A stretch of 64,000 nucleotides of DNA from Mercurialis annua (Eukaryota > Streptophyta > Magnoliopsida > Malpighiales > Euphorbiaceae), in NCBI RefSeq assembly GCF_937616625.2, contig NC_065577.1:39895001-39959000 (forward strand). Reading direction: 5' to 3'. The translations under genes and the position numbers were made by a program. The notes under the pieces are model-generated. The model worked only from the letters and a program-made list of their open reading frames with translations. It was not told the DNA's origin and did not search any database. How positions within the stretch are numbered: position 1 is the first letter of the stretch; the number at the start of each line of letters is the position of its first letter. This document shows, one piece after another, positions 1 through 12,118 of the stretch.

Positions 1-125
1 AATTATGTTTGGAGACTTAATTGTATATAGATTTTCAATTATCTAGAGATTAAAAATGGTGTGAAGTTAGGTTTTTTCTTTTCCTTGTAGTGTCTTTCCA
101 TGACAAATTACAATTAAAAAGAGAA
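1..125. other. AT-rich window edge, no feature seen
   Basis: No open frame, repeat or RNA gene was recognised. The last ten bases (116-125, aaaaagagaa) form the left target-site duplication of the neighbouring element. Confidence 0.5.
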
Positions 126-1194
126 GGCTTAATATATCATTTGACCCCTAAACTATACCATTTTATTCTCTGCGACCTCTAAACTAATTTCGTATTCTTT
201 TAGACCTCTTAACTCTTTTTTTTTGTTCTATTTAACCCCTCATTCGGACTGTGCACACCACGCGCGATGACGTGGATAAAATTGCTGACATGGCTTTGCT
301 GACATGGGGTTAAATTGAATAAAAAAAATAGTTAAGAGGTCCAATGGAACACTAAAATAGTTTAGAGGTCATAGGGAATAAAATGGTAAGAATTAGGGGT
401 CAAAAATATATTAAGTCTAAATAGTTTTTTTAATTTAAAATTAAAAGTGATGTACTTTACATATTATTTGAAAAACATCATTTAAGGCTTTAAAAATCAT
501 GAAATTTAGCGTGTTTTTCAATTTTAACACATATTTTAAAAATTCAGAATTAATTTGAAAAGTTTGAAATTATAAAAAAAATAAAAGATGGTGTATTAAA
601 AATTTTAAAATTGCAAATTTGTGAAATACACTAAAAATTATATTTTTTAAAAAAATTTAGTCTTTTTTAATATTATCACAGTATAGTAAATTTATATATT
701 TTATAATATCGTTAAAAACAGACAAACTTCATTTATCATTATTGAAATGTAAACAAATATTTACATATATAAGACGTAATATTATGTAATTATTTGACTA
801 AATTTCAATATTTTATTATTTTTTAAAAAGATTAAATGGATAAAAATTAAATAATTGTATATTTTTGAGAAGGTTAAATGGGTAAAACTTAAAAGTTTGA
901 AGGTGCAATAGGAAAATAAAATAAGTTCAGGAGTCAAATAGAGTAAAATAGTGTAGTTCGGGGGTTCAATAGAACAATTTATGCATTTTAATTATCTTTC
1001 ACGCGCTTTAAAGCGTTTGAAAACATGCGCTTTTGCCACGTTGGAGGAAAAAGGTCAGATGGGCAAAAAAATTGCAGTTGACGGGTTAAATAGAACAAAA
1101 AATAAAGTTAAGAGGTCCAATAGAATATCAAATTAGTTTAAGAGTCTCATACAATAAAAGTGTATAGTTTAGGGGTCAAATAATGTATTAAGCC
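126..1194. mobile_element. Mutator-type non-autonomous inverted-repeat element
   Basis: The left end (126, ggcttaatatatcatttgac) and the reverse complement of the right end (1161-1194) match over about 35 bases, sharing the block acccctaaactatac. The ends are flanked by the same ten bases, aaaaagagaa, at 116-125 and 1195-1204, which fits the 9-10 bp target duplication of Mutator-like elements. A further inverted copy of the left arm lies inside (about 340-414), so 126-414 alone is also a foldback. There is no transposase frame, so the element is non-autonomous. The superfamily call is inferred from duplication length and end structure. Confidence 0.75.
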
Positions 1195-1477
1195 AAAAAG
1201 AGAATCTAGCAACTCTATAAGCATATATAGGCTACACTTTATGTTACACATTATAATATCACAACAATTAAACTAAGCTTAAATATCAAGATTAATAAAA
1301 TTATATTATATATCACTAAAATAATGAAGGCCTGATTATTTTAAAATTCAACTTTCAATCATTTTATTAATTGTAACCATTTTTTTTTTGTAATTTTAGT
1401 ATGCTTTGAAGGACTTCATATAATTATATATAGTCCAATTATAGAAATTTTAAATGAAATGTATATTTTATAAGAAT
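1195..1477. other. Intergenic, nothing recognised
   Basis: AT-rich sequence without long frames, inverted repeats or RNA-gene features that I could see. Confidence 0.4.
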
Positions 1478-1495
1478 AAACTAGTTATGTATACT

Positions 1496-1812
1496 TAAAT
1501 GATATGAAAAATTAAACTAGTTATGTATTCTAACCTTGTAGCTGCTATTCGTGGGCTTTTAGCTCAAGACTGGGAAGTGATTGTTACTCACGTCTACAGA
1601 GAGGCTAATTTTGCAGCGGATCATTTAGCTTCGTTGAAGCCCAATGTCGAGATTGGTGTTGATTGGCATAACGAACCCCCGGACAGCCTGGTTCCTTGGC
1701 TTATGCATGATGTTCAAGGAATTACGTATGATCGTAATATCCTTTGCTAAGTTTTTCTAGGCTTTTGTCTCCTCTTTTGTACCAAAAAAAAAAATGATAT
1801 GAAAAATTAAAC
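1496..1812 (+). mobile_element. 5'-truncated LINE insertion with poly(A) and target duplication
   Basis: The insert ends in an A-run (1783-1793) and is bracketed by a direct repeat of about 20 bases, aatgatatgaaaaattaaac, at 1498-1517 and 1793-1812. A 3' A-tail plus a long target duplication is the signature of target-primed reverse transcription by a LINE. Its only coding content is the end of an RNase H-like domain (see 1523-1750), so the copy is a dead 5'-truncated fragment. Confidence 0.8.
1523..1750 (+). pseudogene. C-terminal RNase H-like (RVT_3) fragment of a plant LINE
   Basis: The frame reads 75 residues resembling the C-terminal part of the RVT_3 RNase H-like domain at the end of plant L1-type polyproteins. 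A leading SNLVAAI segment is followed by QDWEVIVTHVYREANFAADH, whose R-E-A-N-x-A-A-D-H core is the hallmark of this family, then a short tail ending at a stop before the poly(A). The ATG at 1523 arises at the truncation junction and is not a natural start. Reverse transcriptase, endonuclease and ORF1 are absent, so no function is expected. Confidence 0.75.
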
Positions 1813-2768
1813 AAAAAAAATGATATATTATTAATTTGCTCTTTATATTTGTACAAATAAGTCCCACATCGGTCATGTTCTCTCCTCATTAAATTTTTGT
1901 TATTAGATTAAATTAGACTATAATTAAAAATATTGGTTAAAATTAGATAAAAGTTTCAAAGTTAGATAATTTAGATTAGATTATTATGCTAAAAGTAAAT
2001 GCAACATTAATTAAGAAGAAAGGATGCGGCGCAGCTGAGTACACGACAAAATTTTGCAATTTAACTTAAAGAAGTAGAACTAATTAATCTGTAATTAGAG
2101 AAAGGATTTTAAGTTACTACAACTCCCATGATCCTAGATGCTGTCTTCTAATTTCTTAATTAATCAGAATATTTTTAAGTAGTTGATGATACTCATGTGA
2201 TCTATATAATATATGCTATTGCAAATTAGTAGCATTGAGAGCATTTTGACTAGGCAATTAGGTTATTAATTAATCACAATTAAGAACCAAAGATGCCACA
2301 GAAAAGCTAGCCAACTGAATACAAAGATGGTGCAATTTTTTAATTAGCCTTTTGAAAATTGTGAAAAGTTTCAAATTTGAATCTTCAAAAATGTCAATAT
2401 TTTATGGATCGGGTCAATTTTAACATATATTTTTTTAAATCGTCCCAGTTAACTCGATTTCGTATGTATTGTATTGTATTGCATTTTAAAAATTTGTTAA
2501 ACTTTTGTTTACATGTCGGCCATATCAATGTTACCTAACATATTTTAATTATAAACACTAACATGTCATCTAAAATCCGAATCGATTTGTGATTCTTAAT
2601 CTAAAAATAAAACTGACCAATTAATTTTTAAATGAGTAATGATTAAGTTTGATTAACTGATTTTTAGATGATATGTGAGGATTTGTTTTTAAAATATGTT
2701 GATTCGGTTCTGACTATGAGCGGCAGTTCTGATAATGGCTGACATGTGGCAGAAATAAAAATTATATT
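1813..2768. other. Intergenic, nothing recognised
   Basis: AT-rich, no long frame and no paired ends found. Short direct motifs such as tattgtattgtattgc near 2468 are simple-sequence noise. Confidence 0.4.
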
Positions 2769-3161
2769 CAAATAGTCATAGTTGACATACAACATATACG
2801 ACATGGGACTAAAGAGACGATTCTGAAAATATTGGTTAGAATTGATCTCATCCGTAAAACATTAGTATGTTTAAGATATTAAGCCAAAAATATATAACTC
2901 AAATAGTCATAGTTGATATACAACATATACGACATGGGACTAAAGAGACGATTCTGAAAATATTGGTTAGAATTGATCTCATCCGTAAAACATTAGTATG
3001 TTTAAGATATTAAGCCAAAAATATATAACTCAAATAGTCATAGTTGACATACAACATATACGACATGGGACTAAAGAGACGATTCTGAAAATATTGGTTA
3101 GAATTGATCTCATCCGTAAAACATTAGTATGTTTAAGATATTAAGCCAAAAATATATAACT
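2769..3161. repeat. Tandem repeat, 3 copies of 131 bp
   Basis: Copies begin at 2769, 2900 and 3031 with caaatagtcatagttgayat, giving an exact 131 bp period. The only difference I noticed between units is one base (gacatac in units 1 and 3, gatatac in unit 2). There is no coding potential. Near-identity implies recent duplication or homogenisation. Confidence 0.95.
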
Positions 3162-3551
3162 AAAATCTACCAATCTAACCAAGTTAACTAAAATTATTTA
3201 GCCAATTTAAATCAGTTAATTCGATTTAACTGAAATTTTAATAGTAAGTAATTCTGGCCTTTGAACATGGCATGGTCTAAGGGAGCTGCTGCTCCTTTTG
3301 CAACTTTGCTTGATATATAGCTATAGGGACAGAAAAAAAAAATATTAATTTTTTTTTATTAGTGGAGTAGGTGATGGGTCTTGATTCATTAATAAAATTG
3401 ATAAAAAAGATCAATTAAATCTTTGTTTTTTATTTTTCATTTTCGAATTATATAGAGAAAGAGATGTCTTGGTGATTTTTGTTTTGATCTCATGAATCTC
3501 TCAACATGAATATGACTACTTGATGTCGGACTATCACAAAGAATATTAAAA
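3162..3551. other. Intergenic, nothing recognised
   Basis: AT-rich spacer between the 131 bp tandem array and the next foldback element. No genes or repeat ends were seen. Confidence 0.4.
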
Positions 3552-3672
3552 GGCTAAACTTATTTTGAAATCCTTAAACTATACAATTTTATTTCATCAG
3601 ATTTCTCAACTTCTATTTAGTTTTTTTAGGTCTTTAAAGTTTCGTTTTTTGATTTATTAAGTCCTCAAGGTC

Positions 3673-3878
3673 TGTTAAAGATAATCCCATATTAATTAGG
3701 AGAACAAATATAAATGAGTTTATAAGTGTGAAAGTTCAACCACCTATTAATTAGTTCTAGTTATTTTGGTCATGTTTGAATCTAAACACTCTCATAAGCA
3801 TGTGGATAGATTGTCACATTTTCACCAATTTATAATTAATTACTCCTACTGATTTATCAAAAAATAATATTTCTAATA
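3673..3878 (+). repeat. Left terminal repeat of the TRIM
   Basis: 206 bp, TGTTAAAG start and CTAATA end, followed directly by the primer-binding site. It is the same length as the right copy, with six mismatches. Confidence 0.92.
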
Positions 3879-4054
3879 TGATATCAAAGAAGGTTTGGCC
3901 TGGAATCTTAATCACTCGGTTGTCCGTCTGGATGTCCAGTCCCAGCGGCCCGGTCCGGTGTTGCCTCTGTGTATCACATCACAATTACAATTTCAGGGGG
4001 AGTCAATTTCAAGTGACAACCGGATGTCTAATTCCGGTTGCACTTGAGGGGGAG

Positions 4055-4260
4055 TGTTAAAGATAATCCCACATTAATTAGGAGAACAAATATAAATGAG
4101 TTTATAAGTGTGAAAGTTCAGCCACCTATTAACTAGTTCTAGTTATTTTGGTCATGTTTGAACCTAAACACTCTCATAAGCATGTGGATAGATTGTCACA
4201 TTGTCACCAATTTATAATTAATTACTCCCACTGATTTATCAAAAAATAATATTTCTAATA
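4055..4260 (+). repeat. Right terminal repeat of the TRIM
   Basis: 206 bp copy of 3673-3878, preceded by the polypurine tract and followed by the target duplication aggtc. Confidence 0.92.
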
Positions 4261-4493
4261 AGGTCCTTAAACGGAGATCCATTTAAGGATCAAATGAACC
4301 AAAAAATGAAATTTTAGAGATCTAATGAACCAAAAAACAAAAATTTAGGGACCCAATGGATTAAAAATAAAAGTTTAGGAATCTGAAAAAGCCAAATAAA
4401 AGTTGAAGAACTTAATGAACCAAAATTGTATAGTTTAGGAACTTAAAAACAGGTTTAGCCTATTAGAAATGATAAAATTCATAGTTAAAATTT

Positions 4494-4799
4494 GGCTAAA
4501 CCCATTTTGAGATACCTAAACTATAATGTTTTGGTTTATTAGGTCCCTCAATTTCTATTTGACTTCCTTAGGTTCTTAAATTTTCGTTTTTTGTAGATCT
4601 TTTAGGTCCTTAAACATAGACACATTTAAAGACCAAATGAATCAAAAAATGAAGGTTAAGAGACTCAATGAACCAAAAAAACAAAAATTTAGAGATTTAA
4701 TGGACCAAAAAATATCTAGGGATGAAGAAGGCAAATAAAAGTTGAGGGACTTAATAAATTAAAATTGTATAATTTAAAGACCTTAAAGTAGATTTAGCC
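4494..4799. mobile_element. Mutator-type foldback element (about 306 bp)
   Basis: The ends are inverted copies beginning ggctaaa and running through a degenerate cctaaactata block. Flanks are ttaaaattt (4485-4493) and ttaaatttt (4800-4808), a 9 bp duplication with one mismatch. It is non-coding and the same family as 3552-4460. Confidence 0.7.
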
Positions 4800-4808
4800 T
4801 TAAATTTT

Positions 4809-5827
4809 CACCGAAGAGTCTGCATATGATCGAAAGTTTTAAAGTTCAATCTTTGACAATCTAATTATTGTATTTAACGGGTTTGAAACGACATACGATA
4901 ATTAAACTCCCATCTACACATGAATGTGGCAATGTGAAGAATCAAATCCAAAACATCCTCAGCGAGAATAATACATTAAAATAACATTAATGTGTGCATG
5001 AAAGAAACATTTAATTGGGACAAATTAAAACTTCAAAAGTTTATTGCCAGTCAACAAATTCATCTCTCAAGATTCAATTTCTGTAAGGTTTATGGTAGCT
5101 ATTTCTTTCCATGCACACATATGTTTTATAGAATATTCACAAATAACTCATGCAAATTAGGAGTTGTTTCAGATCGATCAGCAATTTAACAATGAAACTA
5201 ATAATACTGCAAAAAGAGGAAACATTTAAACAAATATTTTTTCTTTTTGGGTCTAAATGCAATTAACCAAAGATATGGCTAAATACTTAGTACATGTAAT
5301 GGACACACTTTTAAACTTTAGGCATAAATACTACTCATTAGATACATTCCCAATTCTTGACATATGCTCCATGTCTCATTCATGTATAACTTATCTTTTT
5401 TTATTATACCTTAATTTTGGATCATGACAATCCAACAATGTTCAAATGTCGCTTGGATTTTCAATTAATTTAGTGTTTCTCCGATTGCATAGGCAACACG
5501 GACATAAATACGGAAAAACAATATTTAAACGCAGATACAGTAAATTAGTGTTATTCTAAAATAAGTATCTTAAAAATGAAGTGACTTGCTGGAAGAAAAT
5601 TATTTAACTTCCTATACATTTTATAGAGGATCTCAATAAAAATTAATATATTTTTATAAATCAATTCAAATGTTTAGCATTACATTTTTTGTTTCCAAAC
5701 TAATTTCAGTTCTTTTACAAATTACTTTTGTAAATATTTATCTTTTGTAATTATATCATATATTTAAATTTCTTTATTAGTTTAAAAGTATATAGAAAAA
5801 TAAAACTTATAGACTATAATTTAATTG
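4809..5827. other. Intergenic, nothing recognised
   Basis: AT-rich. A short open frame near 5.0 kb has no recognisable domain or exon context. Confidence 0.4.
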
Positions 5828-6121
5828 GTTAATTCCAAATTAAATCACGAACTTTAGCATAGTTTACAATTACAACATAAATTTTAAAATTTGACAATGT
5901 CACATATCAACTTTCACTTTTTGGCAAATCAAAACATCATTTATTTTCTGATAAAAATCTGCTGAGTTGGAAGCCGGTATCGCCACGTAGGCTGACACGT
6001 TGAAAAATAAATGGTGTTTTGATTTGTCAAAAAATAAAAGTTGGATACATGCTTTTACCAAAATTTTAAAACTAGTGTTGCAATTGCAAATTACGCTAAA
6101 GGTCGTGATTTAATTTGCAAC
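5828..6121. mobile_element. Foldback element related to the one in FKBP20-1 intron 5
   Basis: The left arm (aaattaaatcacgaacttta from about 5838) and the right arm (taaaggtcgtgatttaattt, about 6098-6117) are inverted copies. Inner blocks also pair, e.g. aaatcaaaacatcatttatt with aataaatggtgttttgattt. The arms resemble those of 47580-47874. The outermost right end is eroded, so no clear target duplication is visible. Confidence 0.6.
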
Positions 6122-9100
6122 GTGTCAAATTACGTGAAAAATACTGAAATCCGTTGTGTGAATACACATGGCAATTCTGACTTCCAACTCAGCAAAACTG
6201 TCAGAAAAAATATTAGTGTTGTTGAATATTTATATGCCATTTACATTGAATACATCGTGAACAATTCCGTTATCATGACGGCACGATGCCATAGTGGCAT
6301 TTCTGAATGTTTACAGTCTTTTCTATATAAACTTCAAGTTTTTTTTATAATTTTTAATTTTAGCCTTCTCCATAACCTTTCATAAATCACAATTATTTTG
6401 TCCTCTATAAAGTTCGCACCCAAGAACTCTAGTGCTTAAAACCTTCCTCTTAACCAATTGAACTAGAAGTTTATGGGTCGTTTTTTTAAATGATTTGAAG
6501 GGTTTTTTGCACCTTCTGTCTTTTTTAAATTTATATCTATTTTAATCATTAATTTAAATAAAAATATCCTAAGGATTGATGAAAAATTAGGTATACCATC
6601 AACAAAATTTTCCCAAAATATGTCTTGATCAAATCAAAGTAGCACTAAAATTACAGTGATTTTAATGTAAACGTGTTTAAAGGAGAATCTATTTGTGAGC
6701 TGAGTGGTTGACTAGAGTATGAGCAGGCTAATACTTTTGGTCTCAGTGACTTGGGACAGATACTTCTCGATTCGCATGCCGACACGTGTCCAAAAGTCAT
6801 CAGAAGTTGGACCTATTTTTACACCATCTTCTCTGTGCACCGTCAGATCATCACTCATCACTTACCTATAGAATTTAGTTAACTTCAAGCCTTTTTTAGC
6901 TTTTATTTTTAAAATTTCAAATACTTTATGTTTTCTTGTATTTAAATATTAATGGTCTAAAAATTCTTAAAATGGAGTTTAATTAAATAGTAACAAAAAT
7001 ATGTTAACAATGACATTTCTATGAAATTAATTTACTTTTGAAAGAAAATTCAGTTAAAAAAACATTAGAAAAATTTACGGCTTTATTTGATTAATATAGT
7101 TTTTTTCATAAATATATTGAAGTAATCACATAAAGATAATATAAGTAGTTGTTTCTTTACAATAATTATTATTTACACGTAAATATATAGTTAACTAACA
7201 CAAAAAATATATGCAATATTTTATTTTCCCTACTAAATTACGGCGATCGGTCACCGGACTCCAACGACGTATTTCTAATATTTTTCTGTTTTTTTGTTTT
7301 TTTATATGCTATTTTTGTAAATAAAAGATTAAAAATAAGTAAAAAATATTTAAATAGTCAAGTGTGAAGTTTAATATTTAAAACTTACAATACTTTTATA
7401 AATAAATTTTAAAAAATGGTGAATAATATATATTTTTTCCTTTTATTTTAAGCTATCATACTGCTTATAAATTAACACGGAGAAAATAATTAATTATTTC
7501 AGCTATAAATTTTACAATTAACGCAATCATCTCAATTTTTATTATACAAAAATATACTGACGTATTAAGTAATTTATATACTAGTACTAATGTCTTGAAA
7601 AATAATAGGATTCTCGAGATTGGAGAGGTTGGGATCCCTATAGAAATGGTGACGGAATATATATTTTCAGAGATGGAAATGGCAACTCTCCACACGATGT
7701 GATGAAGAAAATAGAGAATACAATCTTTGCAGCCAAAGCAATGGAGAACTTAAAGTCCATATCTACCAATTTGTATTTAGAAAAAGAAAAAAAAATTATG
7801 ATATCCTCGAGTATGTATATAATTTAGTTTGTATTTTTAAAGATCAAATAATGTTATTTTTTAATTCTATTAAAATAAATAATTTACATGGAACCAATTC
7901 CGGAGAGGTTTAAATTGAAGACCGAATTTATAAGGGTCTACCATTTTCAGAGCGAACTTCTCATGATCCACCTTAAATAATTCCCGTATTATTCGAATTA
8001 GCACTCGTATGTATTTCAACTAAAAATATTTTATATTAGTTTGGAATTCAAGACAAAATCCTATAAGCAGTATAATGTTTTATAGAATAGAATCCGAATA
8101 AATATTATTTTATTCGGACTCTATCAAGTATTGCTTTAAATTTAGCACTATATAAGAATGTGAGGTGGTGTCTATTCAAACACATCATTATTCATATTCT
8201 ATAAGACTTTATCATTTGAGTGCTCATAGGCAATCACCGTCCAATCAACTTTCTAACCTTATTGTAATGTAAGTTATTATTTTGAAATCAGACCCATTAA
8301 TAATGATAATTAATTTTTATTAAATAATAAGTTATATTTTTTTAAAAAAATCAATTAGTAAAATTTTAGTTGATTTTATAATCTATGGAACTTTTATATA
8401 AAAAAACAAGTTTACAAAATCAAATCAAACTTTATTATAAAAATAAGTTTCTTTTACTAAATTAACTAGTTGAGTTAACCGATAAATGAAATATTAATGA
8501 ACTCATCAAACGAGAGAAAATATTTTCAACCTTTTAAAATTCAGAAAGGTCTCGGTTTGTGACCTAATTTACGGGGTCTTTTTAGTGATTAGCTTTTAAA
8601 TTTAAAAAAATAAAAGCTCATTTATTTTCGATATAAAAAGTTCAATTATTTGAAAATGAAATGAAAAAAATATCAAAAAAATATGTGCAAATATATTCCT
8701 TAATTTGCGAAGATAGTTGTGTAATTAAATGTGGTGAAAATTATGATTGGATGGGCAATTAAATTGGATTTCTATCAAATTACCAAAAGCATGATTAAAA
8801 TGCATAGAATGGTGGAGCCATGATTTAGGACAAAAATGAGAAAGCTTAAAATGGAAAAAATGAGTGATAGGGCAATACAACAGCTCAACTGTAAACTCTT
8901 GATTGATGTATGTAGTTGTTGTGTTGTGTTGTACTACTCCATTCTGGATAGGATTGGAGCCATGTCTCCTCCTTCCTCATGTATGGTCATTTCCATATTT
9001 AATCAAATCATCAAATATCAAAATTATGATAAATTACACTATGCAATTATTATTTTTGTTCCTCCAATTAGATATAAAAAAAACAAGAGCAAATTATTTT

Positions 9101-9598
9101 CAGATTTTTCAAATATATTATAATTTTCATTTTATTTTTTATATAAAAGTTCAATAATATAGTTTTTTTCTTTTTATTTTCATGAATATTTTAGTATTTT
9201 TTTTAATTTTAGTGTTAATAAAATAAGTCAAAGGACTTAATTTAAAAATATAGTTCAATTTATTCCTTAAACTTTATTTTGCATTTTTGTGTTTCAATTG
9301 TACCCTGAAAAATTAAATTAACGTCTTTTTCGTTTGAAAATTTATTTAAAACATTCTCCATGTCTAGCATATATTAATTGTACGTTTTTAAAATTTATTT
9401 AAATTTAGTTAAATTAATTAAGAATTTAAGTTAGTGTTAATATGATTATGGGTTTTAGTTAGTTTTTGAAAATAAAGGACTTATTTGTACTTTTTTGAAT
9501 AAAAAAGAATTTAATTTTATGTTTAAACTTAGTTAATTGAATGATTTCATCATTTAAGTTAAAAAATTAATAAAAATTTAAATTGATGCAAAATGTTC
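6122..9598. other. Long gene-free intergenic stretch
   Basis: No gene supported. Short frames at 7465-7695 and 8836-9157 have AT-driven composition and no domain signal. A small hairpin (about 8081-8126, arms containing gaatccgaata and tattcggactc) is the only compact structure seen. Confidence 0.4.
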
Positions 9599-9803
9599 TG
9601 TTAGATCATAGCTATTAATGGTCTAGTCAAATTGATGCAAATTTATAGTTTATGCTTATGCAAATTACAATAGTTAGATTGTTGTACTTAGGATTCAATC
9701 ACCCATCTCTTGTATAACTTTTTGTACTCACCACAAATTCTTCCGTGACATGTATTTAATCACATAAATACAACATGAAAAATTATTTCTGCCATTTTCT
9801 ACA
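9599..9803 (+). repeat. Possible degraded solo LTR end with primer-site remnant
   Basis: The segment starts TGTTAGATCA, ends TTTTCTACA and is followed at once by tagtatcagaattg, close to the TGGTATCAGAGC primer site of plant LTR elements. I could not find a second copy or a target duplication, so this is tentative. Confidence 0.3.
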
Positions 9804-11170
9804 TAGTATCAGAATTGATTAAGGTTTAAACACTATAACACACTACATTTTTTTATTTCAGTTAAAAAAATGTAAAAACAAGACAACTATGTAATGGATT
9901 AATTAGAATCAATTGTAATGTTAAATATTAGAATATTATGAATTGGTTAAAAAAAACAAAATAGTGTGAAATGGCAAATTAATCAGATAGTGAAAAAATA
10001 ATAAATAAAAATAGGAATGGTGCATGGCATGGCAGTAACAAATTAAAGAATTACAAAGACGACAAATAAGGCTCTCCTTTTAAACACACTCATGCAAACA
10101 TAAATATGTGTTCGCCTTTGATATTTGGGTTTCTTTTCCTCTGGTCGGTGGATTCTTGGCCTCTTCCATTAGGTTAAAAGTATAATACATTGTAGAGTGG
10201 CAAAATATGAATAATAAATGTAGAAGAATAAGAAATATAAAAAATGTTAAAAAATCTATTTGGGTCAACATAAGTTTTTTTATCTATTAAAAAATAATAC
10301 ATTATATTTTCAAATCTATAGACAATTAAATTATACATCACAAACAAATTTAAACATTGAAATCATCTAATTTTATTTTTAATTGGTTTAAAAATATAAA
10401 ATATTATCCTTAATCGATATAAACATAAAAAATATAATTTTTCATTAATTAAATTACAAAAATTAAGTTATTTGATTTTTACCTATAAATTCATATATCA
10501 AATTAATTCTTTGATTTAAACATAATAGCTGAAATGAAACTGTTAAAAATAATAAATTTTAAAAATGATAAAGATAATCAAATGTTCTTGTATGCTTTTA
10601 TTTAGACTTATGACAAAATATTTTTATCTATTTATTTGAATTGAAATTAAATTATAGATTAATAGTATTATAATAAATTTATTAATTCTAAACGATTAGA
10701 ATATGTTAATTAATAAATTTAAAAATACTATATGAAGAATATGTAGCCTTAACAATATTTTTTAATTCAAATGTAAATTAAAAATAATAAGTTTTTTATT
10801 CTATAACCGTGGGACAGAAGAATATTTAATTTTTAAATTTAAATACATATTTTTTAGTAGAATTTGAATACATAGTAGTATATAATTTCTTGAAAAGAGT
10901 CACTAATCCGTATACTTTCCTGAGGATTTGACACGTGTTTATATTTTTGTTGAATTCGAGAAGATCTTTTGTCCCATTTTTTTTACTTAACTGTGATATT
11001 TGGAGTACAAATGAAGGAGAATTTGCTTTTACTATTTGGATTACTCGCTCCATTGTTTAGTTTTAGATGGTAAGTTTAAATTTAACATTCATAATCATGT
11101 TGTATAAAATCTGCTAATGAGCTGCGTTTTTATTTAATTTTTATGTTTGATTTTTACTGATTCTTTATAC
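9804..11170. other. Intergenic, nothing recognised
   Basis: AT-rich sequence. Frames on the minus strand around 10.1-10.3 kb and 10.8-11.05 kb lack recognisable domains. Confidence 0.4.
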
Positions 11171-11184
11171 ACCATTTAGCCGGG

Positions 11185-11480
11185 ATAGGAGTAGGCACTA
11201 TTTGAATAATAGCCGAATGAAATGAACAAACCAAACTAAACCAACATTTTAATAATAATTCAATTTTTGATTAATTATTTCGGTTATGCTTAATTTTTTA
11301 AAAAATATCAGCTAAATTGGGTTGCTCGCGAACGGCTCGTTTCATTTACACCCCTAGTCATAAACGGGTTGACACGTCTATGACACGAACCCGCTAAACC
11401 TCAACCCGGATTCGCCAAATTTACGTGTTAGGGGAATCGTGTTATCGTGTCATGACCCATTTTGACACCTCTAGTACTCA
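11185..11480. repeat. Degenerate dispersed repeat blocks
   Basis: Two blocks abut. One (about 11190-11356) has motifs such as cgaacggctcg and ends catttacacccctag; the other (about 11357-11476) has gggttgacacg, aacccgctaaacc and gtgtcatgaccc. Both have the wording of dispersed plant repeat ends, but no paired termini or target duplications were resolved. Confidence 0.35.
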
Positions 11481-11731
11481 TGTATGCAGCCGTTTAAAAT
11501 TTGTGAAAAGAGTCTCCATCCCGCAAGGGACCTACACTATTTGGGTAGGAATTAGTCTGAATGTGGAAGAAAATTAAAGGTGTTGTCTCATAGTCGAGAC
11601 TTATTAAGAAAATCTCACGGACTATATATAAAAAAAAACATAAAATTAAATCACTACAAATGTGAAATATTTGGATTTAAAATGCAAATGACCTCATATA
11701 TATAATATTATTTTACAATTATTTTAAATTT

Positions 11732-12109
11732 GGCTTAATCACTTAAAAATCACTCATCTTGAACTTTTTTTTCGTTTATACCCTAATCTAAGAAAAAATT
11801 CATTTATACCCTGACGTATGTATTTATGTTTCACCTCTATCCCGGGGCACTAAATTAACCTCTTTTTTTTTTAAAAAAAAAAATAGTTCTTCATTTTTAA
11901 CCTAAAATAATTAGAATTTAATTAGAAATGATTTTTTCTTTAAATGAAGGACTATTTTAAACTTTTTTCTAAATGAAAAGAGGTTAATTTAGTGTCTCAG
12001 GGTAGAGGTGAAACATAAACACATACATCAGGGTATAAATGAATTTTTTCCTAGATCAGGGTATAGACGAAAAAAAGTTTAAGGTGGGTGGTTTTTAAGT
12101 AATTAAGCC
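11732..12109. mobile_element. Mutator-type foldback element with perfect 9 bp duplication
   Basis: Terminal inverted repeats begin ggcttaatcacttaaaaa (left) and ggcttaattacttaaaaacc (right, reverse complement) and extend through cgtttataccctgatct. Flanking sequence is tttaaattt at 11723-11731 and 12110-12118, a perfect 9 bp target duplication. The 378 bp element is non-coding. A second member of the same family sits at 34708-35101. Confidence 0.88.
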
Positions 12110-12118
12110 TTTAAATTT

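Larger units (their letters stand above)
3673..4260 (+). mobile_element. Complete TRIM (terminal-repeat retrotransposon in miniature), 588 bp
   Basis: Two direct 206 bp terminal repeats (3673-3878 and 4055-4260) begin TGTTA and end TAATA. Immediately inside the left repeat is tgatatcaaag (3879-3889), a near match to the initiator-Met tRNA primer site TGGTATCAGAG. Immediately before the right repeat is a purine tract, gagggggag (4046-4054). The flanking five bases aggtc occur at 3668-3672 and 4261-4265, a clean 5 bp target duplication. The internal 176 bp is non-coding, so the element depended on proteins of an autonomous LTR element, probably copia-like judging from the purine tract. I counted six substitutions between the terminal repeats, so it is moderately old. 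Confidence 0.92.
3552..4460. mobile_element. Mutator-type foldback element carrying a nested TRIM
   Basis: The left end (3552, ggctaaacttattttgaaat) pairs with the reverse complement of the right end (ggctaaacctgtttttaagt from 4460), and both continue into taaactatacaatttt. Flanks are tattaaaa on the left and tattagaa on the right, an imperfect 8-9 bp target duplication. Without the 588 bp TRIM and one copy of its 5 bp duplication the element would be about 316 bp. It has no coding capacity and is close kin of the element at 4494-4799. Confidence 0.65.

Noticed and set aside
3878..4060. 60-codon frame inside the TRIM
   Set aside because: It starts at the LTR edge, covers the primer site and internal non-coding DNA, and ends at the polypurine tract.
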